From Bathymodiolus azoricus thioautotrophic gill symbiont (GTDB lineage Bacteria > Pseudomonadota > Gammaproteobacteria > PS1 > Pseudothioglobaceae): a stretch of 8,226 nucleotides of DNA. The notes beneath the pieces are model-generated. The model saw nothing but the letters and a program-made list of their open reading frames with translations. It ran no database searches and was not told where the DNA came from. Position numbers and translations under genes: made by a program. Of the stretch, positions 1 through 6,410 are shown one piece after another. The stretch is from positions 1-8,226 of the forward strand of contig NZ_CDSC02000010.1 in the NCBI RefSeq assembly GCF_001298715.1, written 5' to 3'. Numbering within the stretch: the stretch's first letter is position 1; each line of letters starts with the position of its first letter.

Positions 1-679
1 ATGAAAAAACTACAGGTAGTTTTGAAAATATTTTTGAAAAAATCTAAAAATTGGAATTAGGGTGGAGAATTATGAGTTATGCAAAAGTCTCTAGAAGTAG
101 AAATAAAAGGCAATATTGTTGAGTTTGAAGGTAGCAAAAACTTCTACCCTTATTCTGCTGAAGATATTTTTAAAGAAAAAACCTTGTTAATCCCCCCAAG
201 ACAATGAAAAACAAATACAAGAAATAACGCACGATTGGTTTGCGTTTGAGAAGTTTTACGGCACCAGAGAAGAAAAGAAGTTAATCGATCTTATTCATAC
301 AATTATTGATGATATAAACAATGACTATGAGAATGTGTATCTAATTAGAAATGAGCGGCATTTTGCCTTGTATGATTTTGCGCAAGGTAGAAGGTTTGAG
401 CCTGATTTTGTGTTGCTTAGTCAAAACAAAAAGAGCCAATGCCGTTATCAATTTTTCATAGCGCCTAAGGGCAAGCACTTGCAACAAATAGATAAATGGA
501 AAGAGGATTTTTTACTGGAAATTGAACGAAATCATCAAGCGTTGATAGGGGTAAATAGTGCAACGACTTATAGCAACGATGAATACAAGATTATTGGTTT
601 AGAATTTTATAATCATGACAATGAAAACCATTTTAAATCAAGCCTGACAACACAATTAGGAGCAAACAATGTCATATAG
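1..679 (+). pseudogene. Degraded 3' part of a type III restriction-like helicase/nuclease subunit (Res)
   Basis: Remnant of a DEAD/DEAH-type restriction subunit; the helicase part would lie left of the window. No single frame spans it, but a continuous protein can be pieced together. Frame 3 (3-44) reads SFENIFEKI up to a stop at 45-47. Frame 2 then reads LGIRVENYELCKSL to a stop at 92-94. Frame 1 resumes with SLEVEIKGNIVEFEG and runs to a TGA at 205-207. Frame 2 is open again from 191 to the TAG-type end at 679 (GTG-start portion from 335, 114 codons). The shifts fit a 1-base loss near 45, an extra CT near 88-91 and an extra C in the C6 run at 192-197. The last segment carries a PD-(D/E)xK-like nuclease end: FEPDF, then FIAPKG, then DKWKEDFL. 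Relatives, as I remember them, have FIEPKG, so the E is replaced by A. Its 3' end overlaps nrdB by 11 bases. The family call is from motif memory; the broken state is directly visible. Confidence 0.75.
658..662 (+). promoter_or_regulatory. Shine-Dalgarno site of nrdB
   Basis: AGGAG lies six bases before the ATG at 669 and fixes the nrdB start. It sits inside the last codons of the degraded restriction gene. It is the clearest ribosome binding site in the window; most minus-strand genes here have no comparable one. Confidence 0.8.
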
Positions 680-1802
680 CATTTTTACCAAAAAAATTAG
701 CGACACCTTAGCCGAACCCATGTTTTTCGGTAATTCCGTTAATGTGGCGCGTTTTGATAAGCAAAAATTTGAAATATTTGAAAAACTAACAGAGAAACAA
801 CTTTCTTTCTTTTGGCGACCTGAAGAAATTGATGTAACTAAGGACAAGATAGATTTCAACAAATTATTACCCAATGAGAAGCATATTTTTATTTCTAATT
901 TGCAATATCAGATCTTGCTCGATTCTGTACAAGGTAGAAGTCCTAGTATTGCCTTTTTGCCAATTGTTTCTCTGCCAGAAGTAGAAAACTGGATTGAGAC
1001 TTGGTCGTTTTCTGAAACCATTCACTCACGCTCTTATACCCATATTATTCGTGCGATTGTAAATGAGCCAGGTGTGGTGTTTGATGACATTATGAAAACC
1101 GATGAAATTATTAAGCGCGCTGAAAGTGTTTCTGAGAAATACGATGAATTAATTAAATACACACAAGCTTATCTGCTTCACGGAGAAGGAGGCTTAACGG
1201 TAGATAATAATGCAGGAGTGGATTTATACCGCTTGAAAAAGAAGCTTTACCTAACTTTGGTATCGGTAAATATTCTCGAGGCCGTTCGTTTTTATGTCTC
1301 ATTTGCTTGCTCATTTGCCTTTGCTGAGCGCAAACTCATGGAGGGCAATGCCAAGATTATCAAGATGATTGCCCGCGATGAGGCGTTGCATCTAGTTGGG
1401 ACACAACATATGCTTAATCTGATGGGCAGTGGCAAAGATGACCCTGATATGCAAAAAATCGCTCAAGAAAGCAAAGATGAGGTGATTGATATGTTTAAAG
1501 AAGCTTGCGAACAAGAAAAAGAATGGGCAGAATACTTGTTCCGTGATGGCTCTATGATTGGACTTAATGCTGAAATTCTTAAACAGTATTTAGAATATAT
1601 TACCAACATTCGTATGAATGCCATAGGGCTTAAGCCAATATTTGAAGACCGTGTCAACCCACTCCCTTGGATTAATCATTGGTTAGACTCTGATAGCGTT
1701 CAAGTTGCACCACAAGAAACAGAAATCACCGCTTATTTAGTGAGTGCGATTGACAATAATATGGCTGTTGATGACGCTGATTTTGGTGATTTTAAACTTT
1801 AA
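669..1802 (+). CDS. nrdB: Class Ia ribonucleoside-diphosphate reductase, beta (radical) subunit
   Basis: Small subunit of aerobic class Ia ribonucleotide reductase. It holds a diferric centre and tyrosyl radical and passes the radical to NrdA, which reduces NDPs to dNDPs in the cytoplasm. The protein has 377 residues (E. coli 376) and is collinear with E. coli NrdB. All iron ligands are visible: D85 (LLDSVQG), E116 and H119 (SETIH), E204 (NILEAV), E238 and H241 (RDEALH). The radical tyrosine is Y123 (RSYTHI), and Y356 (TAYLV) matches the radical-transfer tyrosine. The C-terminal tail ends in DFGDFKL, the NrdA-docking type. The start is supported by AGGAG at 658-662. A TATAAT at 608-613 could be a -10 box, but no good -35 accompanies it, and I see no NrdR box. 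The ferredoxin gene follows after 15 bases. The gene in front is a restriction remnant rather than nrdA, so nrdA must be elsewhere. Confidence 0.97.
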   Translation: MSYSIFTKKISDTLAEPMFFGNSVNVARFDKQKFEIFEKLTEKQLSFFWRPEEIDVTKDKIDFNKLLPNEKHIFISNLQYQILLDSVQGRSPSIAFLPIVSLPEVENWIETWSFSETIHSRSYTHIIRAIVNEPGVVFDDIMKTDEIIKRAESVSEKYDELIKYTQAYLLHGEGGLTVDNNAGVDLYRLKKKLYLTLVSVNILEAVRFYVSFACSFAFAERKLMEGNAKIIKMIARDEALHLVGTQHMLNLMGSGKDDPDMQKIAQESKDEVIDMFKEACEQEKEWAEYLFRDGSMIGLNAEILKQYLEYITNIRMNAIGLKPIFEDRVNPLPWINHWLDSDSVQVAPQETEITAYLVSAIDNNMAVDDADFGDFKL

Positions 1803-1817
1803 GAAAGAAGCCTTTAA

Positions 1818-2084
1818 ATGTTTAAAATCGATGTTGACAATATCAATGGCAAAACTGAGTCGCTGTATGTGTTTGGCAAACAGTCCATTCTTACTGAGTT
1901 AGAAGACAATCAAATAATACTTAATCACTCTTGCCGACAAGGGCATTGTGGCCTATGCATACTGCAACTACTCTCGGGTGATGTCATACATCAAGACTGC
2001 TTGGTGCCACTTTCACAAGGAGAAATTTTAGCTTGTCAGGCTAGACCACTTAGCGATATTAAAATTGGCATACGAAATTTTTAG
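1818..2084 (+). CDS. yfaE: YfaE-type 2Fe-2S ferredoxin for NrdB diferric cofactor maintenance
   Basis: Small plant-type 2Fe-2S ferredoxin of 88 residues. In E. coli, YfaE is encoded next to nrdB and supplies electrons to regenerate the diferric-tyrosyl radical cofactor of NrdB; the same role is inferred here from size and position. The cluster ligands are C39, C44 and C47 (SCRQGHCGLC) and C73 (LACQA), giving the C-x4-C-x2-C...C pattern; C61 is an extra cysteine. There is no signal peptide or membrane segment, so it is cytoplasmic. It lies 15 bases after nrdB with a weak purine-rich site (GAAAGAAG, 1803-1810) seven bases before the ATG, so it is probably co-transcribed with nrdB. Its TAG stop (2082-2084) overlaps the stop of the convergent mnmH. 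Another ferredoxin role cannot be excluded, but the nrdB link makes YfaE much the best call. Confidence 0.9.
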   Translation: MFKIDVDNINGKTESLYVFGKQSILTELEDNQIILNHSCRQGHCGLCILQLLSGDVIHQDCLVPLSQGEILACQARPLSDIKIGIRNF

Positions 2085-3166
2085 TCTAATAAATACGCCA
2101 AAACCTCATCTGAATTTCCTTTGAATGCCACTCTGTTCATTTTTTTTTTGATTTGATAATCATACATCGGGTCATAATAATTCACCAATAATTCTTCTAC
2201 CACTGGGTAAAAATCCTTATAGTCACCCTGCTCTTTGTATTTTAATAGCGCATTATTCAGCAATTTTAATAAGACTTTATAACGCTCTAAGCCTAAGCGC
2301 TTTTGAATTTTTTCCAAACTTCTTAGCCAATACTGAGCAAAGTTATCAAAACCCTTGATGCTGTCTTGCATAATAAAATCGTTGTGCATATTAATAACAT
2401 AGACATCCATGGTGATTTTAAGGCGCTGCTCAATATTGGCTTCTAATAAGATAAGTTCGGCTTGTTTGGTTTTGGCTTGTACACAATCTGGAATATGCAC
2501 GGTACCTATATTTGAGCCTTCGTCTTCAAACAACAAGGTTGTTTTGTGTTGTTTTTTAATCAATTCAACCGCCAAAGCATTTTCAAAATTAATCTGTGTA
2601 GGTTGTGGCGTAGTAGCATTACCAAAGGCGGATCCACGGTGGTTTGCCAAGCCTTCCAAATCAATCATATTGTTAACTTTGTCAAGTAACAAAGTTTTGC
2701 CACAACCCGTTTGCCCGCCGATCACAATCGGCGTGATTTGCTGCATAATTCTATTGGTTTCATCAATAAGAAATCTACGCAATGCCTTGTAACCACCTTT
2801 GATACGAGGGTAATTAACACTAGAAGCTTCGTAAATCCATTGTTGCGTGATTTGACTACGCAGACCACCACGAAAACAATAAAGCGCACCATTTGGGTTG
2901 TTTTTGATGAATTGTAGCCATGCTTCTATGCGCTTATTTTTGACATCACCTTGCACCAATTTGTGTCCAAGTTCAATGGCTTGTGCCTGACCTTTGTCTT
3001 TATAGCAAGTGCCTATCTTCTCGCGTTCATCATTACTCATCAAACTAAGGTTTTGCGATTGTGGAAAAGCACCCTGTTCAAACTCAATTGGTGCACGCGT
3101 ATCAATCAATGGTGTATCAGTGGTGAATAAGCGCGTGAAGTCGGTTATTTGCGTCAACTCAGACAT
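2081..3166 (-). CDS. mnmH: tRNA 2-selenouridine synthase (rhodanese + P-loop)
   Basis: MnmH (also SelU or YbbB) converts 2-thiouridine at wobble position 34 of tRNAs for Lys, Glu and Gln to 2-selenouridine, using selenophosphate and passing through a geranylated intermediate. With the ATG at 3166 the protein has 361 residues (E. coli 364). Residues 1-125 form the rhodanese domain ([15 protein letters not shown] near 21-35), with catalytic C97 in YCFRGG, the same number as in E. coli. A Walker A motif, GGQTGCGKT, lies at 150-158, followed by [14 protein letters not shown] at 169-182. A longer frame exists upstream to 3214, but ATG 3166 matches family length and gives an eight-base overlap with the end of selD (ATGTCTGA). 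No separate Shine-Dalgarno is visible, so translation is probably coupled to selD. A run of ten A residues lies in codons near the C-terminus (IKKKMN, 2140-2149), and the stop overlaps the convergent yfaE stop. Confidence 0.95.
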   Translation of the reverse strand: MSELTQITDFTRLFTTDTPLIDTRAPIEFEQGAFPQSQNLSLMSNDEREKIGTCYKDKGQAQAIELGHKLVQGDVKNKRIEAWLQFIKNNPNGALYCFRGGLRSQITQQWIYEASSVNYPRIKGGYKALRRFLIDETNRIMQQITPIVIGGQTGCGKTLLLDKVNNMIDLEGLANHRGSAFGNATTPQPTQINFENALAVELIKKQHKTTLLFEDEGSNIGTVHIPDCVQAKTKQAELILLEANIEQRLKITMDVYVINMHNDFIMQDSIKGFDNFAQYWLRSLEKIQKRLGLERYKVLLKLLNNALLKYKEQGDYKDFYPVVEELLVNYYDPMYDYQIKKKMNRVAFKGNSDEVLAYLLD

Positions 3167-4193
3167 TAATTTGTATGATGGATTTGTTGTTATCGTTCTC
3201 AACAATCTCACCAATAGCCTCTAAGTCAAAGCCTGATTTTTGCATCACTTGACGGAATTCAGATTCGCCACTATCGGACACCATAATCAATAAGCCACCG
3301 CTAGTTTGCGGGTCGCAAATAATAGATTGCACTTCATCATTCATTGCGCTTAGATGATGGCCATAACTGTCAAAATTACGCTGCGCACCCCCTGGAGAGC
3401 AGCCATTGGCTAAATAATTTTGAATATTTGGTAAGATTGGCATCTTGTTGTAATTAATCGTTGCTGAAACTTTTGAACCCAGACAAACTTCTGACAAATG
3501 CCCACCCAATCCAAATCCAGTTACATCGGTAATCGCATTAATGCCATCAATTTTTGCGATTTTGCTGCCAATATCATTAAGTTGACACATTGTATTAATA
3601 GCGCATTTTTCATCTTCAGGTGTAATTTTCTTTTGCTTTTGTGCGGTGGTTAAAATACCAATGCCTAAGGGTTTGGTGAGATATATCTTGTCCCCTACTT
3701 TGGCAGTAGAGTTTTCCTTTAAGTGCTTAATTGCTACTTTGCCTGTTACCGCTAATCCGAAAATTGGTTCAGGTGTATCAATACTATGTCCGCCTGCCAA
3801 GGTAATACCCGCATCAGCACAAACCATGCGACCTCCTTCAATCACTTGCCGTCCAACTTCAGGGGGTAATTTGTCTAATGGCCAACCAAAAATCGCAATT
3901 GCCATCAGTGGCACACCACCCATGGCATATACATCGCTAATCGCATTGGTAGCTGCGATACGCCCAAAGGTAGTTGGGTCATCAACAATGGGCATAAAGA
4001 AATCCGTAGTGCTGATGATTGCCTCGCCATTGCCTAAGTCATACACAGCGGCATCATCACGAGAATGATTGCCAACTAATAAATTGCTATCGTGCATTTC
4101 TTCCACTGACGATGCTAAAATCGTGTCCAAAACTTTGGGTGATATTTTGCAACCGCACCCTTGTCCATGGCTGTATTCAGTCAATTTAATCAT
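3159..4193 (-). CDS. selD: Selenide, water dikinase (selenophosphate synthase)
   Basis: SelD makes monoselenophosphate from selenide and ATP, yielding AMP and phosphate. This is the selenium donor for MnmH, encoded directly downstream, and for selenocysteine synthesis where SelA/SelB exist. The protein has 344 residues (E. coli 347) and is collinear with the E. coli enzyme. The N-terminal GQGCGCK holds C13 and K16, matching E. coli C17 and K20; the position is an ordinary TGC cysteine codon, not selenocysteine. Metal/ATP residues are D47 (DDAAVYD), D87 (ISDVYAMGG) and D223 (TDVTGFG); GGHSID and DPQTSGG are further signatures. The start is 29 bases after batD and lacks a Shine-Dalgarno, but a perfect TATAAT lies just upstream. 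Its TGA stop overlaps the mnmH start. No selA, selB or tRNA-Sec is in the window, so only the tRNA-modification use is supported here. Confidence 0.97.
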   Translation of the reverse strand: MIKLTEYSHGQGCGCKISPKVLDTILASSVEEMHDSNLLVGNHSRDDAAVYDLGNGEAIISTTDFFMPIVDDPTTFGRIAATNAISDVYAMGGVPLMAIAIFGWPLDKLPPEVGRQVIEGGRMVCADAGITLAGGHSIDTPEPIFGLAVTGKVAIKHLKENSTAKVGDKIYLTKPLGIGILTTAQKQKKITPEDEKCAINTMCQLNDIGSKIAKIDGINAITDVTGFGLGGHLSEVCLGSKVSATINYNKMPILPNIQNYLANGCSPGGAQRNFDSYGHHLSAMNDEVQSIICDPQTSGGLLIMVSDSGESEFRQVMQKSGFDLEAIGEIVENDNNKSIIQINV

Positions 4194-4199
4194 GACAAT

Positions 4200-4205
4200 A
4201 TTATA
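4200..4205 (-). promoter_or_regulatory. Possible -10 box in front of selD
   Basis: On the minus strand the batD-selD gap contains TATAAT, an exact sigma-70 -10 consensus. It ends seven bases before the A of the selD ATG, so initiation at the usual distance would fall at or next to that A and give a leaderless message. No convincing TTGACA-like -35 is found at 16-18 bases (the hexamer there is GAGTAA). In DNA this AT-rich the match can be chance. Confidence 0.3.
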
Positions 4206-4222
4206 ACAATCAATTTAAAAGG

Positions 4223-5662
4223 TTACTCACCCAAAGGGTCATGACTGGATTGAATAACATTAATAACGGCCTTTTTGTTAATTTTGTGCGTCCCGCTTTT
4301 ATAAAGGTTGGCTTCTAATTGTTGCAGTATAGACTCTAACGCATTTAAATTAAGTGGCAGTAATAAGTCAAATAAGGCTTTATCGCCTTTGCTGGATTTG
4401 ATTTGCTTGATTAAATCTTGATTTTTTTCTGGCGTTGGTTTGCTGTTAAGTTTTATACCTAAAAAACTAATAAGCGCACCAATGATAAGCCCGAATAAAA
4501 GGTAATAATATTTTAATTTATTGTCAAGTGGCGTTTTGTTATCGGGCTTTGCCACGGTTTCAGTTGTTGTTATGATAGGGTTAGTCTTGTCAACTTGAAT
4601 GTTAATGACTTGGGTGCGAATGGTTTTTTTGGTTTGAGTTTTTTTGTCAAAATAATCCAATTTTAGACTGGGTATAATGAAATTTTGCCCACCAACAATG
4701 GCAAATTTTTGTTGCCAACCTTTGTAACTGCTTACTGCATCATCGCTATAAATAGTGGCGTTATCAATCTCAATTTTAAAGTCTTCAATGTCGTCAAAAT
4801 TACCTTCACCAACAATATTTACTGTTAAATTAACGGCTTCCCCTTGTTTGACTTGGGTCTTATCAACGGTGGCTTTTATACTAAAGTCGCCAAAGATTCT
4901 AAGGTCGTCTGGTAGGGGATTTACTGTGAGCGTCAAGGCGTTTGAAAATATTTTTTTCTGTTGCCTGTTTTGCCCTCTATCAAAGAAACCACTAAAAATA
5001 TCCCTATTCTGGTTGCCAATAGTGGCGACCAAACTTGGAATATAAAGGGCGCCAAAATTATTTGCATTAATTCTGTAACTCAGCGTTTGAACATTATAAT
5101 TTTCATCAGCAATACGACTTACTCCTTTATTCTCTGTAAATGATAAACCTTCTGCCTCGGGCGTAGAAAGCATAATCTGACTAATGCGTGGCAAAGATTT
5201 TTTTGCTTTAAAAGTGATGTTTAAAGTAGCGGTGTCTCCCAGAAAAAAAGTTGTTTTATCCGTCTTGATTTCTAGAATATAGTCACTCCCTGCCTTGGCC
5301 TTGGTTGGCTTTTTGTAAGTTATTTTTATGGCTTGGGTGGTTTGTTTGACACCATCTACTATCAATGTGTAAGCTGGAATTTGCAGGCTTTTTAAAGGTT
5401 TAAAAGTGTAGGACTTGCTATTTTGTATGGTACGCCTAGTATTGACAATACTCATACTTTGCGCATTACTTGTGCCTAAAACAGGGTACCCTGCAATATG
5501 ACTAATTGCAGGAAACACAACCTTATCACTATCGGCATTCAAAGTTAAGACAATATCCTCTCCCGGATAAAACCATGTCTGATTAACGCTGGCTGAGCTG
5601 AGTGCAAAAATTGGGGTACTGAGTAGTAAAAATAAACTACCAAAGATTTTCTTTATCATCAT
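4223..5662 (-). CDS. batD: BatD family periplasmic protein with C-terminal membrane anchor
   Basis: BatD is the large exported member of the Bat aerotolerance module. Its biochemical role is unsettled; it is thought to work with BatA/B/C and MoxR at the cytoplasmic membrane. From ATG 5662 the protein has 479 residues. Residues 1-20 are a signal peptide (MMIKKIFGSLFLLL...IFA, cleavage likely after A20). About 360 residues of beta-rich periplasmic sequence follow, with repeated Ig-like patterns such as FFLGDTATLNITF and VKQGEAVNLTVNI. A single membrane segment lies near 385-405 (YYYLLFGLIIGALISFLG), and the cytoplasmic tail is about 75 residues. The frame is open up to 5785, but that extension is hydrophilic, would hide the signal peptide and lies inside batC, so M at 5662 (or the adjacent M at 5659) is chosen. 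The start overlaps batC by 26 bases with no Shine-Dalgarno, suggesting coupled translation. BatD sequences diverge quickly; the call rests on architecture and context as well as motifs. Confidence 0.88.
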   Translation of the reverse strand: MMIKKIFGSLFLLLSTPIFALSSASVNQTWFYPGEDIVLTLNADSDKVVFPAISHIAGYPVLGTSNAQSMSIVNTRRTIQNSKSYTFKPLKSLQIPAYTLIVDGVKQTTQAIKITYKKPTKAKAGSDYILEIKTDKTTFFLGDTATLNITFKAKKSLPRISQIMLSTPEAEGLSFTENKGVSRIADENYNVQTLSYRINANNFGALYIPSLVATIGNQNRDIFSGFFDRGQNRQQKKIFSNALTLTVNPLPDDLRIFGDFSIKATVDKTQVKQGEAVNLTVNIVGEGNFDDIEDFKIEIDNATIYSDDAVSSYKGWQQKFAIVGGQNFIIPSLKLDYFDKKTQTKKTIRTQVINIQVDKTNPIITTTETVAKPDNKTPLDNKLKYYYLLFGLIIGALISFLGIKLNSKPTPEKNQDLIKQIKSSKGDKALFDLLLPLNLNALESILQQLEANLYKSGTHKINKKAVINVIQSSHDPLGE

Positions 5663-6410
5663 TATTATTATTTTGTTTATTGAGTGGAATAAGCAGGGTT
5701 CTGAGATTTTTCTCAAGAGATTTTTCCCATCGCTGCTGTTTAATGGCATCCAATTTTTTCTCTTGTTGCCGTTGTTCTTTTTCACTGTCTTTCTTACCTT
5801 TATCTTTGCGCGCTTTATTGTCTTTTTTATTGTCTTTTTGTTGTTTTTTCTGATCTGAATCGTTATGCTTCTTGCCGTTTTTTTTATTGTTTTGCTGTTG
5901 TTTTTTCTGATCTGAGTCGTTACGCTTCTTATCGTCTTTTTTACTGTTTTGCTGTTGCTTTTTTTGTTTTTGGTCTTTGCCTTTGTTCTCTTTACTCTTT
6001 TTCGATTGCCGGTCTTTTTTGCGCTTGGCTTTTTGCTGTTTTAGCATTTTTAAATTAAACAAGGTATCTGCATCTTGTTTTAATTTTAACGCCACTTTGT
6101 AACTGTCAATCGCCTCATCAATTTTCTTTAATTTAGCATAAGCATTGCCAGTATTGTACAAACGATTAAAATCCAACTTTTTTTGCTTGACGCTTTGATA
6201 TTTTTCCAGCGCTTGCTCGTATAAACCTTGCTTATAAAGGCTGTTTGCTTGGTTTAGGCGTGCAGCGTCATTATCAATATGGGCAAACTCTTCTGTAGCC
6301 GCTTGATAGTCTTGTTTTTGGTAAGCACTATTGGCTTGCTTAATGTGCACAAAATCTAGCAATCCTGCTTCCACACTCATTGACAATAATACGAAAAAAA
6401 TAAATTTCAT
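5637..6410 (-). CDS. batC: BatC-like secreted TPR protein with Lys/Gln-rich repeat tail
   Basis: TPR member of the Bat module; in many gammaproteobacteria this part is fused to the C-terminus of BatB, but here it is a separate gene. The protein has 257 residues. Residues 1-15 form a short signal peptide (MKFIFFVLLSMSVEA). Residues 25-125 contain TPR-like helices: ANSAYQKQDYQAATEEF, ANSLYKQGLYEQALEKY and GNAYAKLKKIDEAIDSYKVA. Residues 126-218 are almost only K, Q, D, N, E, S and R and include three tandem 19-residue units. The C-terminus (QQRWEKSLEKNLRTLLIPL, about 225-243) resembles the short conserved end of BatB-TPR fusion proteins. The ATG overlaps the batB stop as ATGA (6407-6410), and the 3' end overlaps batD. 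Export predicts a periplasmic location, where TPRs would serve protein contacts. Partner and exact function are inferred from the operon only. Confidence 0.87.
   Translation of the reverse strand: MKFIFFVLLSMSVEAGLLDFVHIKQANSAYQKQDYQAATEEFAHIDNDAARLNQANSLYKQGLYEQALEKYQSVKQKKLDFNRLYNTGNAYAKLKKIDEAIDSYKVALKLKQDADTLFNLKMLKQQKAKRKKDRQSKKSKENKGKDQKQKKQQQNSKKDDKKRNDSDQKKQQQNNKKNGKKHNDSDQKKQQKDNKKDNKARKDKGKKDSEKEQRQQEKKLDAIKQQRWEKSLEKNLRTLLIPLNKQNNNNDDKENLW
5793..5963 (-). repeat. 57-base tandem repeat, three units, inside batC
   Basis: Three adjoining 57-base units (5907-5963, 5850-5906, 5793-5849) encode 19-residue repeats. Unit 1 is KKQQQNSKKDDKKRNDSDQ, unit 2 is KKQQQNNKKNGKKHNDSDQ and unit 3 is degenerate, KKQQKDNKKDNKARKDKGK. 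Units 1 and 2 also agree closely as DNA, including the TTTTTTCTGATCTGA stretch on the plus strand, so they probably arose by recent duplication. The period is a multiple of three, so copy-number change would keep the frame. Confidence 0.85.

Noticed and set aside
192..197. C6 run as a phase-variation switch for the restriction subunit
   Set aside because: Correcting this run alone does not restore the gene, since further stops and shifts lie upstream and the nuclease motif is also altered. Decay explains it better.
608..613. TATAAT before nrdB as a promoter
   Set aside because: No -35-like hexamer at a normal spacing, and such hexamers are frequent by chance in this base composition; kept only as a mention.
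656..874. Minus-strand reading frame opposite the start of nrdB (72 codons)
   Set aside because: It lies opposite highly conserved nrdB codons, shows no recognisable domain and has no supporting start context.
2409..2917. Two overlapping plus-strand frames opposite mnmH
   Set aside because: They are complements of the conserved P-loop and rhodanese region; their cysteine-rich, low-pattern translations look like shadows of the real gene.
3646..4068. 140-codon plus-strand frame opposite selD
   Set aside because: It is antisense to conserved SelD motifs (GGHSID, DFFMP), and its proline-rich translation reflects the complement of those codons.
4147..4160. Selenocysteine in SelD
   Set aside because: The catalytic position is encoded by TGC, and both neighbouring cysteine codons are ordinary; there is no in-frame TGA.
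5663..5785. Extended batD start at 5785
   Set aside because: It would add 41 hydrophilic residues before a clear signal peptide and lies wholly within batC.
5673..5858. Apparent hydrophobic plus-strand peptide rich in F, L and I
   Set aside because: It is the complement of the AAA/AAG-rich lysine tail of batC, which necessarily reads as TTT/CTT; it is not a membrane protein.
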